Positions 1-6,461 of a DNA stretch of 10,089 nucleotides are shown piece after piece; the first letter of the stretch is position 1, and each line of letters begins with the position of its first letter. The stretch is taken from the NCBI GenBank assembly GCA_011773795.1, contig WVWW01000208.1:26522-36610 (forward strand). The letters are read 5' to 3'. The position numbers were made by a program, and so were the translations under genes. Source of the DNA: Acidobacteriota bacterium. Its GTDB lineage: Bacteria; Acidobacteriota; Polarisedimenticolia; Polarisedimenticolales; Polarisedimenticolaceae. The notes beneath the pieces are model-generated. The model ran no database searches. It worked only from the letters and a program-made list of their open reading frames with translations, and had not been told where the DNA came from.

Positions 1-273
1 GATCGAATCGGAAACATCCCCACCCGCGGGCTCGGGAGCGGCGGGCGGTGTGGCCAGCGCCACGCCGAACGCGGCCGACAGCTCGCGGGCCAAGCCGCGA
101 TGCCCGAGACAGTCGGGGCGGTTGGCCGGGATGTCGATCTCGAATTGAGTGTCGTCGCCGATCGGTCGCACGGCGTCGACGGTCAGCCCGCGCCGGGTCA
201 ACGCCTCAGCCGCCTCCTCGGCGGTTGCAGTGACGGGGCAAAGCTCGCGCAACCAGTTGTAGGAAGCGTCCAT
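1..273 (-). CDS. pheT: Phenylalanyl-tRNA synthetase beta subunit, N-terminal part (cut by window edge)
   Basis: The beta subunit of the (alpha-beta)2 enzyme that charges tRNA-Phe in the cytoplasm. It supports the PheS catalytic subunit and, in most bacteria, edits mischarged Tyr. Only the first 91 residues are visible; the gene continues past position 1. The start MDASYNWLREL and the later stretch PANRPDCLGHRGLARE (residues 49-64) match the conserved beginnings of bacterial PheT. The ATG shares one base with the pheS stop (TGATG), so the two are probably translationally coupled. Oddly, the protein passes from the opening helix region (GLTVDAVRPIG, residues 29-39) to the PNRxDCLG-type motif within about ten residues. 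In E. coli PheT an OB-fold tRNA-binding domain of roughly 110 residues lies between these points, and it appears to be missing here. Identity is firm; function of the shortened form is inferred. Confidence 0.93.
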   Translation of the reverse strand, partial: MDASYNWLRELCPVTATAEEAAEALTRRGLTVDAVRPIGDDTQFEIDIPANRPDCLGHRGLARELSAAFGVALATPPAAPEPAGGDVSDSI

Positions 274-1304
274 CAGGGTTGCTCCGGGAACTGGCGCAGG
301 AAGCGCACGTCGTTCTCCATCAGCAGGCGCAGGTCGTCGATCCCGTGACGCATCATCGCGATGCGGTCGATCCCCAGCCCGAAGGCGAACCCGGAGTAAC
401 GCTGCGGATCGATCCCGACGGCCTCGAAGACCGCGGGGTGCACCATGCCGGCACCGCCGAGCTCGATCCACCCGGAACGTTTGCACACGCGACAACCGTC
501 GCCGCCGCACACCCGGCACGAGATGTCGTACTCGCATCCCGGTTCCACGAAGGGGAAGTACCCCGGTCGCAGACGCATGCGGATCTCGGCACCGTAGAAG
601 CCGGTCCACAATGCCTCGAGCGTGCCCTTGAGATCGGCCATCGAGACCGCCTCGCCGACGACCAGGGCCTCGAGCTGGTGGAACATCGGCAGGTGCGTGG
701 CGTCCAGGTCGCGGCGGTAGACCCGGCCGGGGCAGATCATCTTGATCGGCGGTCGGCGGGTCTCCATGGTGCGGATCTGCACGGGAGAGGTGTGCGTTCG
801 CAGAACGTTGCCGTCGGCGAGATAGAAGGTGTCGGTGGCGTCTCGTGCCGGATGATCCGGAGGCATGTTCAACGCCTGGAAATTGTGGAAGTCGTCCTCG
901 ACCTCCGGGCCGTCCTCGATCGTGAAGCCGAGATCGCGGAACACGCGTTCGAGCTCGCGCCGCGTCTGCGTCACCGGGTGCAACGAGCCGGCCCAGGGTC
1001 GGAGCGGCGGTAGGGTCACGTCCGCGCGCTCGCCGGCGAGCGCCGCGTCGCGTTGCGCGGACGAGGCCGCGGCGATGGCGTTTTCCAGACGTTCCTGGAC
1101 GGAACGCTTGAGCCGGTTGATCGCCTGGCCGGCCTCCTTGCGCTGATCCTTGGGCAGCTCGCGGAGCTGCTTCATCAGTCCCGTGATCTCGCCCTTGCGC
1201 CCGAGGTAGCGGACGCGCACCTCGTCCACGACCTTGGGGTCGGCACCGGCAGACGCGAGCGCCGCCTCGAACTCACGTTCGATCTTCTGGAGCGTGGACT
1301 GCAC
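273..1304 (-). CDS. pheS: Phenylalanyl-tRNA synthetase alpha subunit
   Basis: Catalytic subunit of phenylalanyl-tRNA synthetase, a class II enzyme that activates Phe with ATP and transfers it to tRNA-Phe. Its 343 residues are normal for the family. Residues 1-90 form the N-terminal helical (coiled-coil) tRNA-binding arm. The catalytic core follows, with the HTSPVQ signature (171-176), class II motif 2 around GRVYRRDLDATH (193-204) and motif 3 at FAFGLGIDRIAM (306-317). Ala307 in FAFGLG corresponds to the alanine of the Phe pocket in E. coli PheS. Four cysteines (263, 266, 271, 274) form a CxxC-x4-CxxC cluster, also seen in Bacillus-type PheS. The chosen start is a GTG ten bases after the rplT stop. 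No Shine-Dalgarno sequence precedes it, so re-initiation after rplT is likely. The exact start is the only uncertain point. Confidence 0.97.
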   Translation of the reverse strand: MQSTLQKIEREFEAALASAGADPKVVDEVRVRYLGRKGEITGLMKQLRELPKDQRKEAGQAINRLKRSVQERLENAIAAASSAQRDAALAGERADVTLPPLRPWAGSLHPVTQTRRELERVFRDLGFTIEDGPEVEDDFHNFQALNMPPDHPARDATDTFYLADGNVLRTHTSPVQIRTMETRRPPIKMICPGRVYRRDLDATHLPMFHQLEALVVGEAVSMADLKGTLEALWTGFYGAEIRMRLRPGYFPFVEPGCEYDISCRVCGGDGCRVCKRSGWIELGGAGMVHPAVFEAVGIDPQRYSGFAFGLGIDRIAMMRHGIDDLRLLMENDVRFLRQFPEQP

Positions 1305-1314
1305 GGCCGCGAGG

Positions 1315-1677
1315 TCAGGCGTTCGCGGAGGCCTGGCGTGCCGCGTCCACGACCTGGCCGAATGCGGCCGGATCGTGCACCGCGATGTCGGCGAGCGTCT
1401 TGCGGTCGAGTTGCACGCCGGCCGCCTTGAGCCCGTGCATCAGGCGCGAGTAGGTCGTGTCGTGAAGGCGCGCGGCCGCGTTGATGCGCACGATCCACAG
1501 GCGGCGAAACTGCCGTTTCTTCTGCCGGCGATCCCGATACGCGAACTTCAGGGAGCGCTGAACTTGTTCACGCGCGATCCGGTAGAGCTTGGACTTGGCG
1601 AGGTAATAGCCCTTGGCCCGACGCAGGATCTTCTTGCGTTTGAGCCGGCGCTTGTTTCCTCTTTTCACACGGGCCAT
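1315..1677 (-). CDS. rplT: 50S ribosomal protein L20
   Basis: Binds 23S rRNA early in large-subunit assembly; in E. coli and Bacillus it also represses its own operon by binding the leader mRNA. The 120 residues match the usual length. The very basic N-terminal extension (MARVKRGNKRRLKRKKILRRAKGYY begins the protein) and the core around RDRRQKKRQFRRLWIVRINAA (residues 48-68) are typical. A strong AAGGAGG Shine-Dalgarno sequence lies upstream of the ATG. The 69-bp gap from rpmI is the largest within the left operon. In well-studied bacteria the L20 operator lies in the infC-rpmI region; infC is absent here, so any autoregulation must use another site. No operator could be recognised by eye. 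Confidence 0.98.
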   Translation of the reverse strand: MARVKRGNKRRLKRKKILRRAKGYYLAKSKLYRIAREQVQRSLKFAYRDRRQKKRQFRRLWIVRINAAARLHDTTYSRLMHGLKAAGVQLDRKTLADIAVHDPAAFGQVVDAARQASANA

Positions 1678-1746
1678 CTCTGGTCCTCCTTGCCGACCGA
1701 CGGACGCGGCGCCGATTCGGCGGGAAACTGTTGATCGAGTTCTGGC

Positions 1747-1950
1747 TTAGCGCGCTCCGTAGGGGAGCATGCGTTCGACCTTGCGCTGGTCGGACGACGA
1801 GACGGTCGTCGGCGTGTCGAGCTTGCGTTTCCGCTTCGTCGTCTTCTTCGTCAGGATGTGGCTCTTGTACGCCTTGGAGCGCTTGAACTTTCCGGTCCCG
1901 GTGGACCGGAAGCGCTTGGCGGCTCCGCGGTGTGTCTTCATCTTCGGCAT
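1747..1950 (-). CDS. rpmI: 50S ribosomal protein L35
   Basis: A small basic protein of the large ribosomal subunit. The 67-residue product begins MPKMKTHRGAAKRFRSTGTG and is rich in Lys and Arg, matching L35 in sequence and length. Its start is supported by a good Shine-Dalgarno sequence (AAGGAGAGG) five bases upstream of the ATG. It follows the thrS stop by only 33 bp, whereas in the usual bacterial order infC sits between the two. It is probably co-transcribed with thrS and rplT. Confidence 0.98.
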   Translation of the reverse strand: MPKMKTHRGAAKRFRSTGTGKFKRSKAYKSHILTKKTTKRKRKLDTPTTVSSSDQRKVERMLPYGAR

Positions 1951-1983
1951 GTCAGCCTCTCCTTACGCGACCCGACGAGTGGA

Positions 1984-3912
1984 TCAGGGCTGCAGATTGT
2001 AGCGGTCGATCCAGTTTTTTGCCTCCCCCAGGAAGGCCTCGATGGTCGAGCTGCCCTGATCGCCGCCGCTGCGAGTGCGAACGGCGACGGTGCCTTGCTC
2101 CGCCTCGCGGTCGCCGACGACCAGCATTACGGGGATTTTTGCCAGCTGCGCTTCGCGAATCTTCGCGTTGACCTTGATGTTCCGCGTGTCCGGCTGGGCT
2201 CGCAGGCCGCCGGCTCGGAGCTGCTCGACCACGCTCGACGCGTAGTCGGCGTGGCGGTCGGCGATGGAGCAGACACGGACCTGCTCCGGGGCCAGCCAGA
2301 AGGGGAAGGCGCCGCCGCAGTGCTCGATGAGGATGCCGAAGAAGCGCTCCAGCGAGCCCAGCATGGCGCGATGGATCATCACGGGCCGGCGCTCCTGGTC
2401 CTCGGCGTCGAAGTAGCGCAGCTCGAAGCGCTCGGGCAGGACGTAGTCCAGCTGGCACGTCCCGAGCTGGTGCTCGCGGGCCAGGGCATCCTTGACGTAA
2501 AAGTCGATCTTCGGGCCGTAGAAAGCCCCGTCGCCCTCGGCGATCGTGTACTCGTGGTCGAGGCTGTCGAGTGCGTCTTTGAGGTCCTTCTCGGCACGAT
2601 CCCAGGTGGCGTCGTCGCCGGCGCGATCGTCGGGCCGCGTGGAGAGCACGAGTTTCACGTCGAAGCCGAACAGGCCGTAGCACTCCAGGATCATCCTCGT
2701 GACCCCGGCGACCTCGTCGCGCACCTGGTCCGGCGTGCAGAAGATGTGGGCGTCGTCCTGGGCGAAGCTGCGCACCCGGGTCAGACCCGCGGTCGCGCCC
2801 GACAGCTCGTAGCGGTGCAGCCGGCCGAAGTCGGCGATGCGCATCGGCAGCTCGCGGTAGGAGTGCCGCCCCTCGCCGAACAGCAGGCAGTGCGACGGGC
2901 AGTTCATCGGCTTGACGCCGTACTCCCGCCCGTCGACCTCGGTGAAGTACATGTTGTCGCGGTAGTGCTCGTAGTGACCCGAGCGCTTCCACAGCGACGA
3001 GTCGAAGATCTGCGGTGTGATGACCTCGTCGTAACCGTAGCGCTGGTAGAGCCTACGGACGTGCTCGACCAGCCGGTTGTAGATCGACGCGCCGCTGGGG
3101 TGGAAGAAGGGGCTCGCCGGCGCCTCCGGGTGGAACGAGAACAGCCCGAGCTCCTTGCCGAGCTTGCGGTGGTCGCGCTTGCGCGCCTCCTCGAGCAGCG
3201 CGAGGTGCTTCCTGAGCTCCTTCTTCGAGAAGAACGCGGTGCCGTAGATGCGCTGCAGCATCTTGTTCTTCTCGTCGCCCAGCCAGTAGGCCCCGGCGAC
3301 GGAGAGCAGCTTGAACGCGCCCAGCCGCCCGGTCGAGGGGACGTGCGGGCCGAGGCAGAAGTCGGTCCACTCGCCCTGGCGGTAGATCGAGACCGTCTCG
3401 CCGCCCTTGGTCTTGGCGAAGTAGATCTTGTAGGGCTCCGCTTCCTTCTCGAAGAAGGCGATCGCCTCCTCCCGGGGCAGGTCGACGCGCTCGATCGCCA
3501 GGTCGCGTTTGATGATCTCCGCGACGCGTTCCTCGATCGCCTCGAGATCGGCATCGGAAAAAGGTGTATCGCGGTCGAAATCGTAATAGAAACCGTTCTC
3601 GATCACGGGCCCCTGACCGATCTTGGTCCCCGGGAACAGTTCCTGGACGGCCTGGGCCGTGGCGTGCGCCGTCGAGTGCCTCAACACGTGCAGGGCCTCG
3701 GGATCGCGATCGGTGATCAAGGCCAACTCGTGGTCCCCGTGCAGGGGAGTCGCCAGATCGACCAGCTGCCCGTCGAGGCGGGCCAGCAGCGCGGCCTTGG
3801 CCAGGCCGGGGCCGATTTCGGCCGCAATCTCACGCGGGGTGGTTCCGGGCGGAACCGCGCGAACGCTGCCGTCCGGCAGGGTGACGCGGATTTCCGTGGT
3901 GGCCTGGGACAT
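1984..3912 (-). CDS. thrS: Threonyl-tRNA synthetase
   Basis: Class II enzyme that charges tRNA-Thr and hydrolyses mischarged Ser-tRNA-Thr. The 642 residues equal the E. coli enzyme in length, so it is full-length. Domains in order are: TGS domain (about 7-67); second additional (editing) domain with HSTAH (His79, His83) and CLGPH (Cys186, His190), the expected editing-site residues; catalytic core (about 250-540); and anticodon-binding domain (about 545-642). The catalytic zinc ligands are all present: Cys338 in MNCPSH, His389 in QDDAH and His514 in MIHRA. The ATG lies 19 bases after the CCA end of the upstream tRNA-Val gene, with no clear Shine-Dalgarno sequence in that gap. The mRNA is probably released by tRNA 3'-processing and translated from a very short leader. 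In many bacteria infC follows thrS; here rpmI does. Confidence 0.98.
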   Translation of the reverse strand: MSQATTEIRVTLPDGSVRAVPPGTTPREIAAEIGPGLAKAALLARLDGQLVDLATPLHGDHELALITDRDPEALHVLRHSTAHATAQAVQELFPGTKIGQGPVIENGFYYDFDRDTPFSDADLEAIEERVAEIIKRDLAIERVDLPREEAIAFFEKEAEPYKIYFAKTKGGETVSIYRQGEWTDFCLGPHVPSTGRLGAFKLLSVAGAYWLGDEKNKMLQRIYGTAFFSKKELRKHLALLEEARKRDHRKLGKELGLFSFHPEAPASPFFHPSGASIYNRLVEHVRRLYQRYGYDEVITPQIFDSSLWKRSGHYEHYRDNMYFTEVDGREYGVKPMNCPSHCLLFGEGRHSYRELPMRIADFGRLHRYELSGATAGLTRVRSFAQDDAHIFCTPDQVRDEVAGVTRMILECYGLFGFDVKLVLSTRPDDRAGDDATWDRAEKDLKDALDSLDHEYTIAEGDGAFYGPKIDFYVKDALAREHQLGTCQLDYVLPERFELRYFDAEDQERRPVMIHRAMLGSLERFFGILIEHCGGAFPFWLAPEQVRVCSIADRHADYASSVVEQLRAGGLRAQPDTRNIKVNAKIREAQLAKIPVMLVVGDREAEQGTVAVRTRSGGDQGSSTIEAFLGEAKNWIDRYNLQP

Positions 3913-3931
3913 GTCGTGCCTGATCGCGGGG

Positions 3932-4006
3932 TGGTAGGCGCGGTCGGTTTTGAACCGACGACCTCTACGATGTCAACGTAGCGCTCTCCCCCTGAGCTAC
4001 GCGCCT
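3932..4006 (-). tRNA. tRNA-Val, anticodon GAC
   Basis: A complete 75-nt cloverleaf can be folded by eye on the minus strand. The acceptor stem AGGCGCG/CGCGCCT pairs at all seven positions. The D arm is GCTC-AGGGGGA-GAGC. The anticodon stem CTACG/CGTAG closes the loop TTGACAT, giving anticodon GAC for valine GUC/GUU codons. The variable loop is AGGTC, and the T arm GTCGG-TTCAAAA-CCGAC has the conserved TTC. The CCA end is encoded in the DNA. It is the first gene of the left transcription unit and lies 19 bases upstream of thrS, implying a joint tRNA-mRNA transcript. Confidence 0.96.
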
Positions 4007-4033
4007 GGATGTCTTCCGCTGTTGGTCTCCAAG

Positions 4034-4053
4034 AGCGCCTCCGCCGAGGCGCT
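4034..4053. repeat. Perfect 8-bp inverted repeat in the tRNA-Val leader
   Basis: AGCGCCTC and GAGGCGCT form a perfect 8-bp inverted repeat around a 4-base loop, 28 bases upstream of the tRNA-Val 5' end. It overlaps the expected transcription start of the minus-strand promoter at 4059-4087. In RNA it would be a stable GC-rich hairpin near the 5' end of the pre-tRNA. No T-tract follows on either strand, so it is not a standard terminator. It could be an operator or a leader structure; neither is proven. Confidence 0.7.
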
Positions 4054-4058
4054 GACGG

Positions 4059-4087
4059 AAAGTAGCATACGCCGCAAACTGGATCAA
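4059..4087 (-). promoter_or_regulatory. Predicted sigma-70-type promoter for tRNA-Val-thrS
   Basis: Read on the minus strand, TTGATC (complement of 4082-4087) and TACTTT (complement of 4059-4064) are separated by exactly 17 bp. They resemble the -35 and -10 boxes TTGACA and TATAAT. A start near 4050-4053 would give a leader of about 45 nt before the tRNA. The spacing is ideal but the -10 match is modest, so this is a prediction from position and pattern only. Confidence 0.45.
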
Positions 4088-4135
4088 CGAAAGGAGTTCC
4101 GGCTCCACGACCGGGTCGAATGGCGGCCCGCCAGG

Positions 4136-4165
4136 TTGATTCGTGCGGCCCGTTTGGAATACCAT
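4136..4165 (+). promoter_or_regulatory. Predicted sigma-70-type promoter for aroF-carA
   Basis: TTGATT (4136-4141) and TACCAT (4160-4165) lie 18 bp apart upstream of the DAHP synthase start, each matching four of six consensus bases. Transcription would begin around 4172 and leave a leader of about 48 nt. It points away from the tRNA-Val promoter, consistent with a divergent control region. Prediction from pattern only. Confidence 0.4.
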
Positions 4166-4219
4166 CGACCGCCCTCAACGATACGTGGGCCGTCCGCGTG
4201 TTCGGGGGCCGAAGTCCGC

Positions 4220-5239
4220 ATGTTGCTGTTCCTGTACCCAGATGCCACCGAGCAGACCGGTGAAGCTCTGCTGACGAAGCTACGCGAAGCCGGGCTGCAG
4301 GGACAACTGGTTGCGGAGCGGCCGCGACGCGTGGTCCGGTTGCGCGGAGCGCCGCAGTCGCTCGAGTGGCTCCAGGGTTTGCCCGGCGTGCAGCACGCCC
4401 TCCACGCGCTCAAGCCGTTCCAGCTGGCACTGAAAACGAGCGAGAAACACAAGACCACCATCCGTGTGGCCGATCACTCGATCGGAAGCGCCGAGCCGAC
4501 GATCATCGCCGGGCCCTGCGCCGTGGAAGACCCGGAGGATCTCGTCTCGGTGGCGCGGACGCTCAAACGCAACGGGGCGCACCTGCTGCGTGGCGGGGTC
4601 TACAAGCCGCGCTCGAGCCCCTACGACTTCCAGGGGCTGGGGCGCGAGGGGCTCGAATTGCTCGCCGACGCGGGCCGGACGGTGGGGCTGCCGATCGTCA
4701 CCGAGGCGGTCGACGAACGTTCGTTGGAAGAGATCGAGGACATCGCCCACGTCGTGCAGATCGGTTCGCGCAACATGCACAACTTCGAGTTGTTGAAACG
4801 CGCCGGGGCGGGCCGGCTGCCGGTGTTCCTCAAGCGCGGCTTCGCCGCGACGCTCGAAGAGTTCCTTCTCGCCGCCGAGTACCTGCTGGAGCGCGGGAAT
4901 CCCAACGTCATGCTCTGCGAGCGCGGGATCCGGACATTCTCCGACCACAGCCGGTTCACACTCGATCTGTCGATCGTCCCGCGACTACTGGAACTGTCGC
5001 ACCTGCCCGTGTTCGTCGACCCGTCGCACGCCTCCGGGCGGCGTCGTAGCGTTGCCGCGCTGGCCAAGGCGGCAATTGCCGCCGGCGCGGATGGTGTGAT
5101 GGTCGAGGTGCATGCGCGTCCGGACCGCGCGATGTGCGACGGCCCGCAGTCTCTCGAGCCCGGCGCGTTCGAGCCTTTGGCGGAACAGATTCGTTTGCTC
5201 GCCTCCGTGCGAGACGGTCAACGGGAGGCGGTGCAATGA
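4220..5239 (+). CDS. aroF: 3-deoxy-7-phosphoheptulonate (DAHP) synthase, type I-beta
   Basis: Condenses phosphoenolpyruvate with erythrose-4-phosphate, the first step of the shikimate pathway to aromatic amino acids. The 339 residues closely resemble the Thermotoga maritima-type enzyme. Residues 1-70 are a ferredoxin-like domain, which mediates feedback inhibition in relatives; the KDO8P-synthase-like barrel follows. Visible catalytic landmarks are AGPC (metal ligand Cys100), KPRSSPY (129-135), KRG (205-207), CERG (233-236), DPSH (metal ligand His270), VEVH (Glu296) and CDGPQSL (Asp307). The ATG at 4220 is chosen because it aligns with the Thermotoga N-terminus and because the open frame further upstream is only the antisense of the tRNA gene. 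The Shine-Dalgarno sequence is weak. The stop overlaps a mini-ORF leading to carA. Confidence 0.96.
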   Translation: MLLFLYPDATEQTGEALLTKLREAGLQGQLVAERPRRVVRLRGAPQSLEWLQGLPGVQHALHALKPFQLALKTSEKHKTTIRVADHSIGSAEPTIIAGPCAVEDPEDLVSVARTLKRNGAHLLRGGVYKPRSSPYDFQGLGREGLELLADAGRTVGLPIVTEAVDERSLEEIEDIAHVVQIGSRNMHNFELLKRAGAGRLPVFLKRGFAATLEEFLLAAEYLLERGNPNVMLCERGIRTFSDHSRFTLDLSIVPRLLELSHLPVFVDPSHASGRRRSVAALAKAAIAAGADGVMVEVHARPDRAMCDGPQSLEPGAFEPLAEQIRLLASVRDGQREAVQ

Positions 5240-5265
5240 GCCGTCGTTCGGCGATGAAGGGGTAG
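5236..5265 (+). other. Nine-codon mini-ORF linking aroF and carA
   Basis: An ATG overlaps the aroF stop in an ATGA arrangement and opens a nine-codon frame (MSRRSAMKG). It ends at TAG, two bases before the TTG start of carA, and it covers the carA Shine-Dalgarno sequence AAGGGG (5257-5262). This geometry could pass ribosomes from aroF to carA. Equally, a short open frame in a 28-bp gap can occur by chance. No homologue is recognisable at this size. Confidence 0.3.
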
Positions 5266-5267
5266 CG

Positions 5268-6461
5268 TTGGAGGCGATCCTCGCGCTTGAAGACGGTCGG
5301 GTTTTTCGTGGTCGTTCGTTCGGTGCCGCCGGAGAGCGCGCGGGCGAGGTCGTCTTCAACACGTCCATGTGCGGGTATCAGGAGATCCTGACCGACCCGT
5401 CCTACCGCGGCCAGATCGTCGCGATGACCTGTCCCGAAATCGGTAACTACGGGACCAACATCGAAGACGACGAGTCGAACGAGCCGCACGTTGCGGGATT
5501 CGTGGTTCGCGAGGTCTCCGTGTTGCCGTCCAACTGGCGCGCCCGCCAGGGCCTGCCGCAATACCTCCGCGAACACCGGATCCCGGGCATCAGCGAGATC
5601 GACACCCGGGCGCTCACCCGGCACATCCGGACGCGCGGCGCGATGAAGGCGATCGTGTCCAGCGTCGATCGCGATGTCGAATCGCTGGTGCGCAAGGCCC
5701 GTGAGGCGCCCGCCCTCGGCACGCGGCCGCTGGTCGACGAGGTCACTTGTCGCGAGCCCTACCGCTGGGGCCGCGGCGTGCCGAGGGCCTGGAAGGCCGA
5801 CCCGGCGGCACGGGCACCGGAAGCGAGGGTTCCGCTGGTCGCGTTCGATTTCGGGATCAAACGCAACATCTTGCGGTTGCTCCACGACGAGGGTTTCGAC
5901 GTCACCGTCGTTCCGGCCGTTACCCGGGCAAGCGACGTGCTCGCTCGGCGTCCGGAGGCGGTGTTCCTCTCCAACGGTCCCGGGGACCCGACCGAGCCCG
6001 GCTACGCCGTCGAGACGGTGCGCGCGCTGATCGGCGAGATCCCGATCTTCGGGATCTGTCTGGGACATCAGATTGCCGCGCTCGCACTCGGTGCGAAGAC
6101 GTTCAAGCTGAAGTTCGGTCACCGTGGGGCCAACCATCCCGTGATGGATCTGCGCGACTCGCGCGTCGCCGTGACCTCGCAGAACCACGGTTACGCCGTC
6201 GACCCCGACAGCCTGCCGGGTCACGTCGAGATCACCCACGTCAATCTGAACGACCAAACGTGTGAGGGTTTTCTCGACCGCGAGGCGCGACTCTTCGCGG
6301 TGCAGTACCACCCCGAGTCCTCGCCGGGCCCGCACGACTCGGCGGGGCTGTTCGGTGAGTTCCGCCGCCTGCTGGGGGTCCCGCGGCGTCCTGCGCGGCG
6401 AGCTCGGCAGACGCGATCGGACTCGCCTGCCCTCGGGACGTCGGTAGGGGATGCCCCATGA
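5268..6461 (+). CDS. carA: Carbamoyl-phosphate synthetase small (glutaminase) subunit
   Basis: Hydrolyses glutamine and passes ammonia to the large subunit CarB, which makes carbamoyl phosphate for pyrimidine and arginine synthesis. The 397-residue product has the CPSase small-chain N-terminal domain (FNTSMCGYQEILTDPSYRGQ, residues 30-49) and a C-terminal class I glutamine amidotransferase. In the latter, SNGPGDP (235-241), the nucleophile elbow FGICLGHQ (Cys264) and YHPE (His348, Glu350) complete the triad. The start is a TTG with AAGGGG five bases upstream, exactly where homologues begin (ALEDGRVFRGRSFG). The last 26 or so residues (from 372) form an Arg-rich tail beyond the conserved domain. 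carB is not adjacent; instead the stop overlaps the next gene by 4 bp. Confidence 0.97.
   Translation: MEAILALEDGRVFRGRSFGAAGERAGEVVFNTSMCGYQEILTDPSYRGQIVAMTCPEIGNYGTNIEDDESNEPHVAGFVVREVSVLPSNWRARQGLPQYLREHRIPGISEIDTRALTRHIRTRGAMKAIVSSVDRDVESLVRKAREAPALGTRPLVDEVTCREPYRWGRGVPRAWKADPAARAPEARVPLVAFDFGIKRNILRLLHDEGFDVTVVPAVTRASDVLARRPEAVFLSNGPGDPTEPGYAVETVRALIGEIPIFGICLGHQIAALALGAKTFKLKFGHRGANHPVMDLRDSRVAVTSQNHGYAVDPDSLPGHVEITHVNLNDQTCEGFLDREARLFAVQYHPESSPGPHDSAGLFGEFRRLLGVPRRPARRARQTRSDSPALGTSVGDAP

Noticed and set aside
1858..3981. A 707-codon open frame on the plus strand opposite thrS
   Set aside because: It is antisense to a full-length, motif-complete thrS and results from GC-rich codon bias. 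Its C-terminus (VGFEPTTS) is the well-known spurious translation of the antisense of a tRNA gene.
4090..4095. AAGGAG, a perfect Shine-Dalgarno-like hexamer on the plus strand
   Set aside because: No start codon lies at a suitable distance downstream in an open frame, so it is taken as a chance match in the divergent control region.
3950..4219. A 90-codon upstream extension of the DAHP synthase frame
   Set aside because: Its first part reads through the antisense of tRNA-Val, and nothing in it resembles the family. The ATG at 4220 aligns with the N-terminus of Thermotoga-type enzymes.
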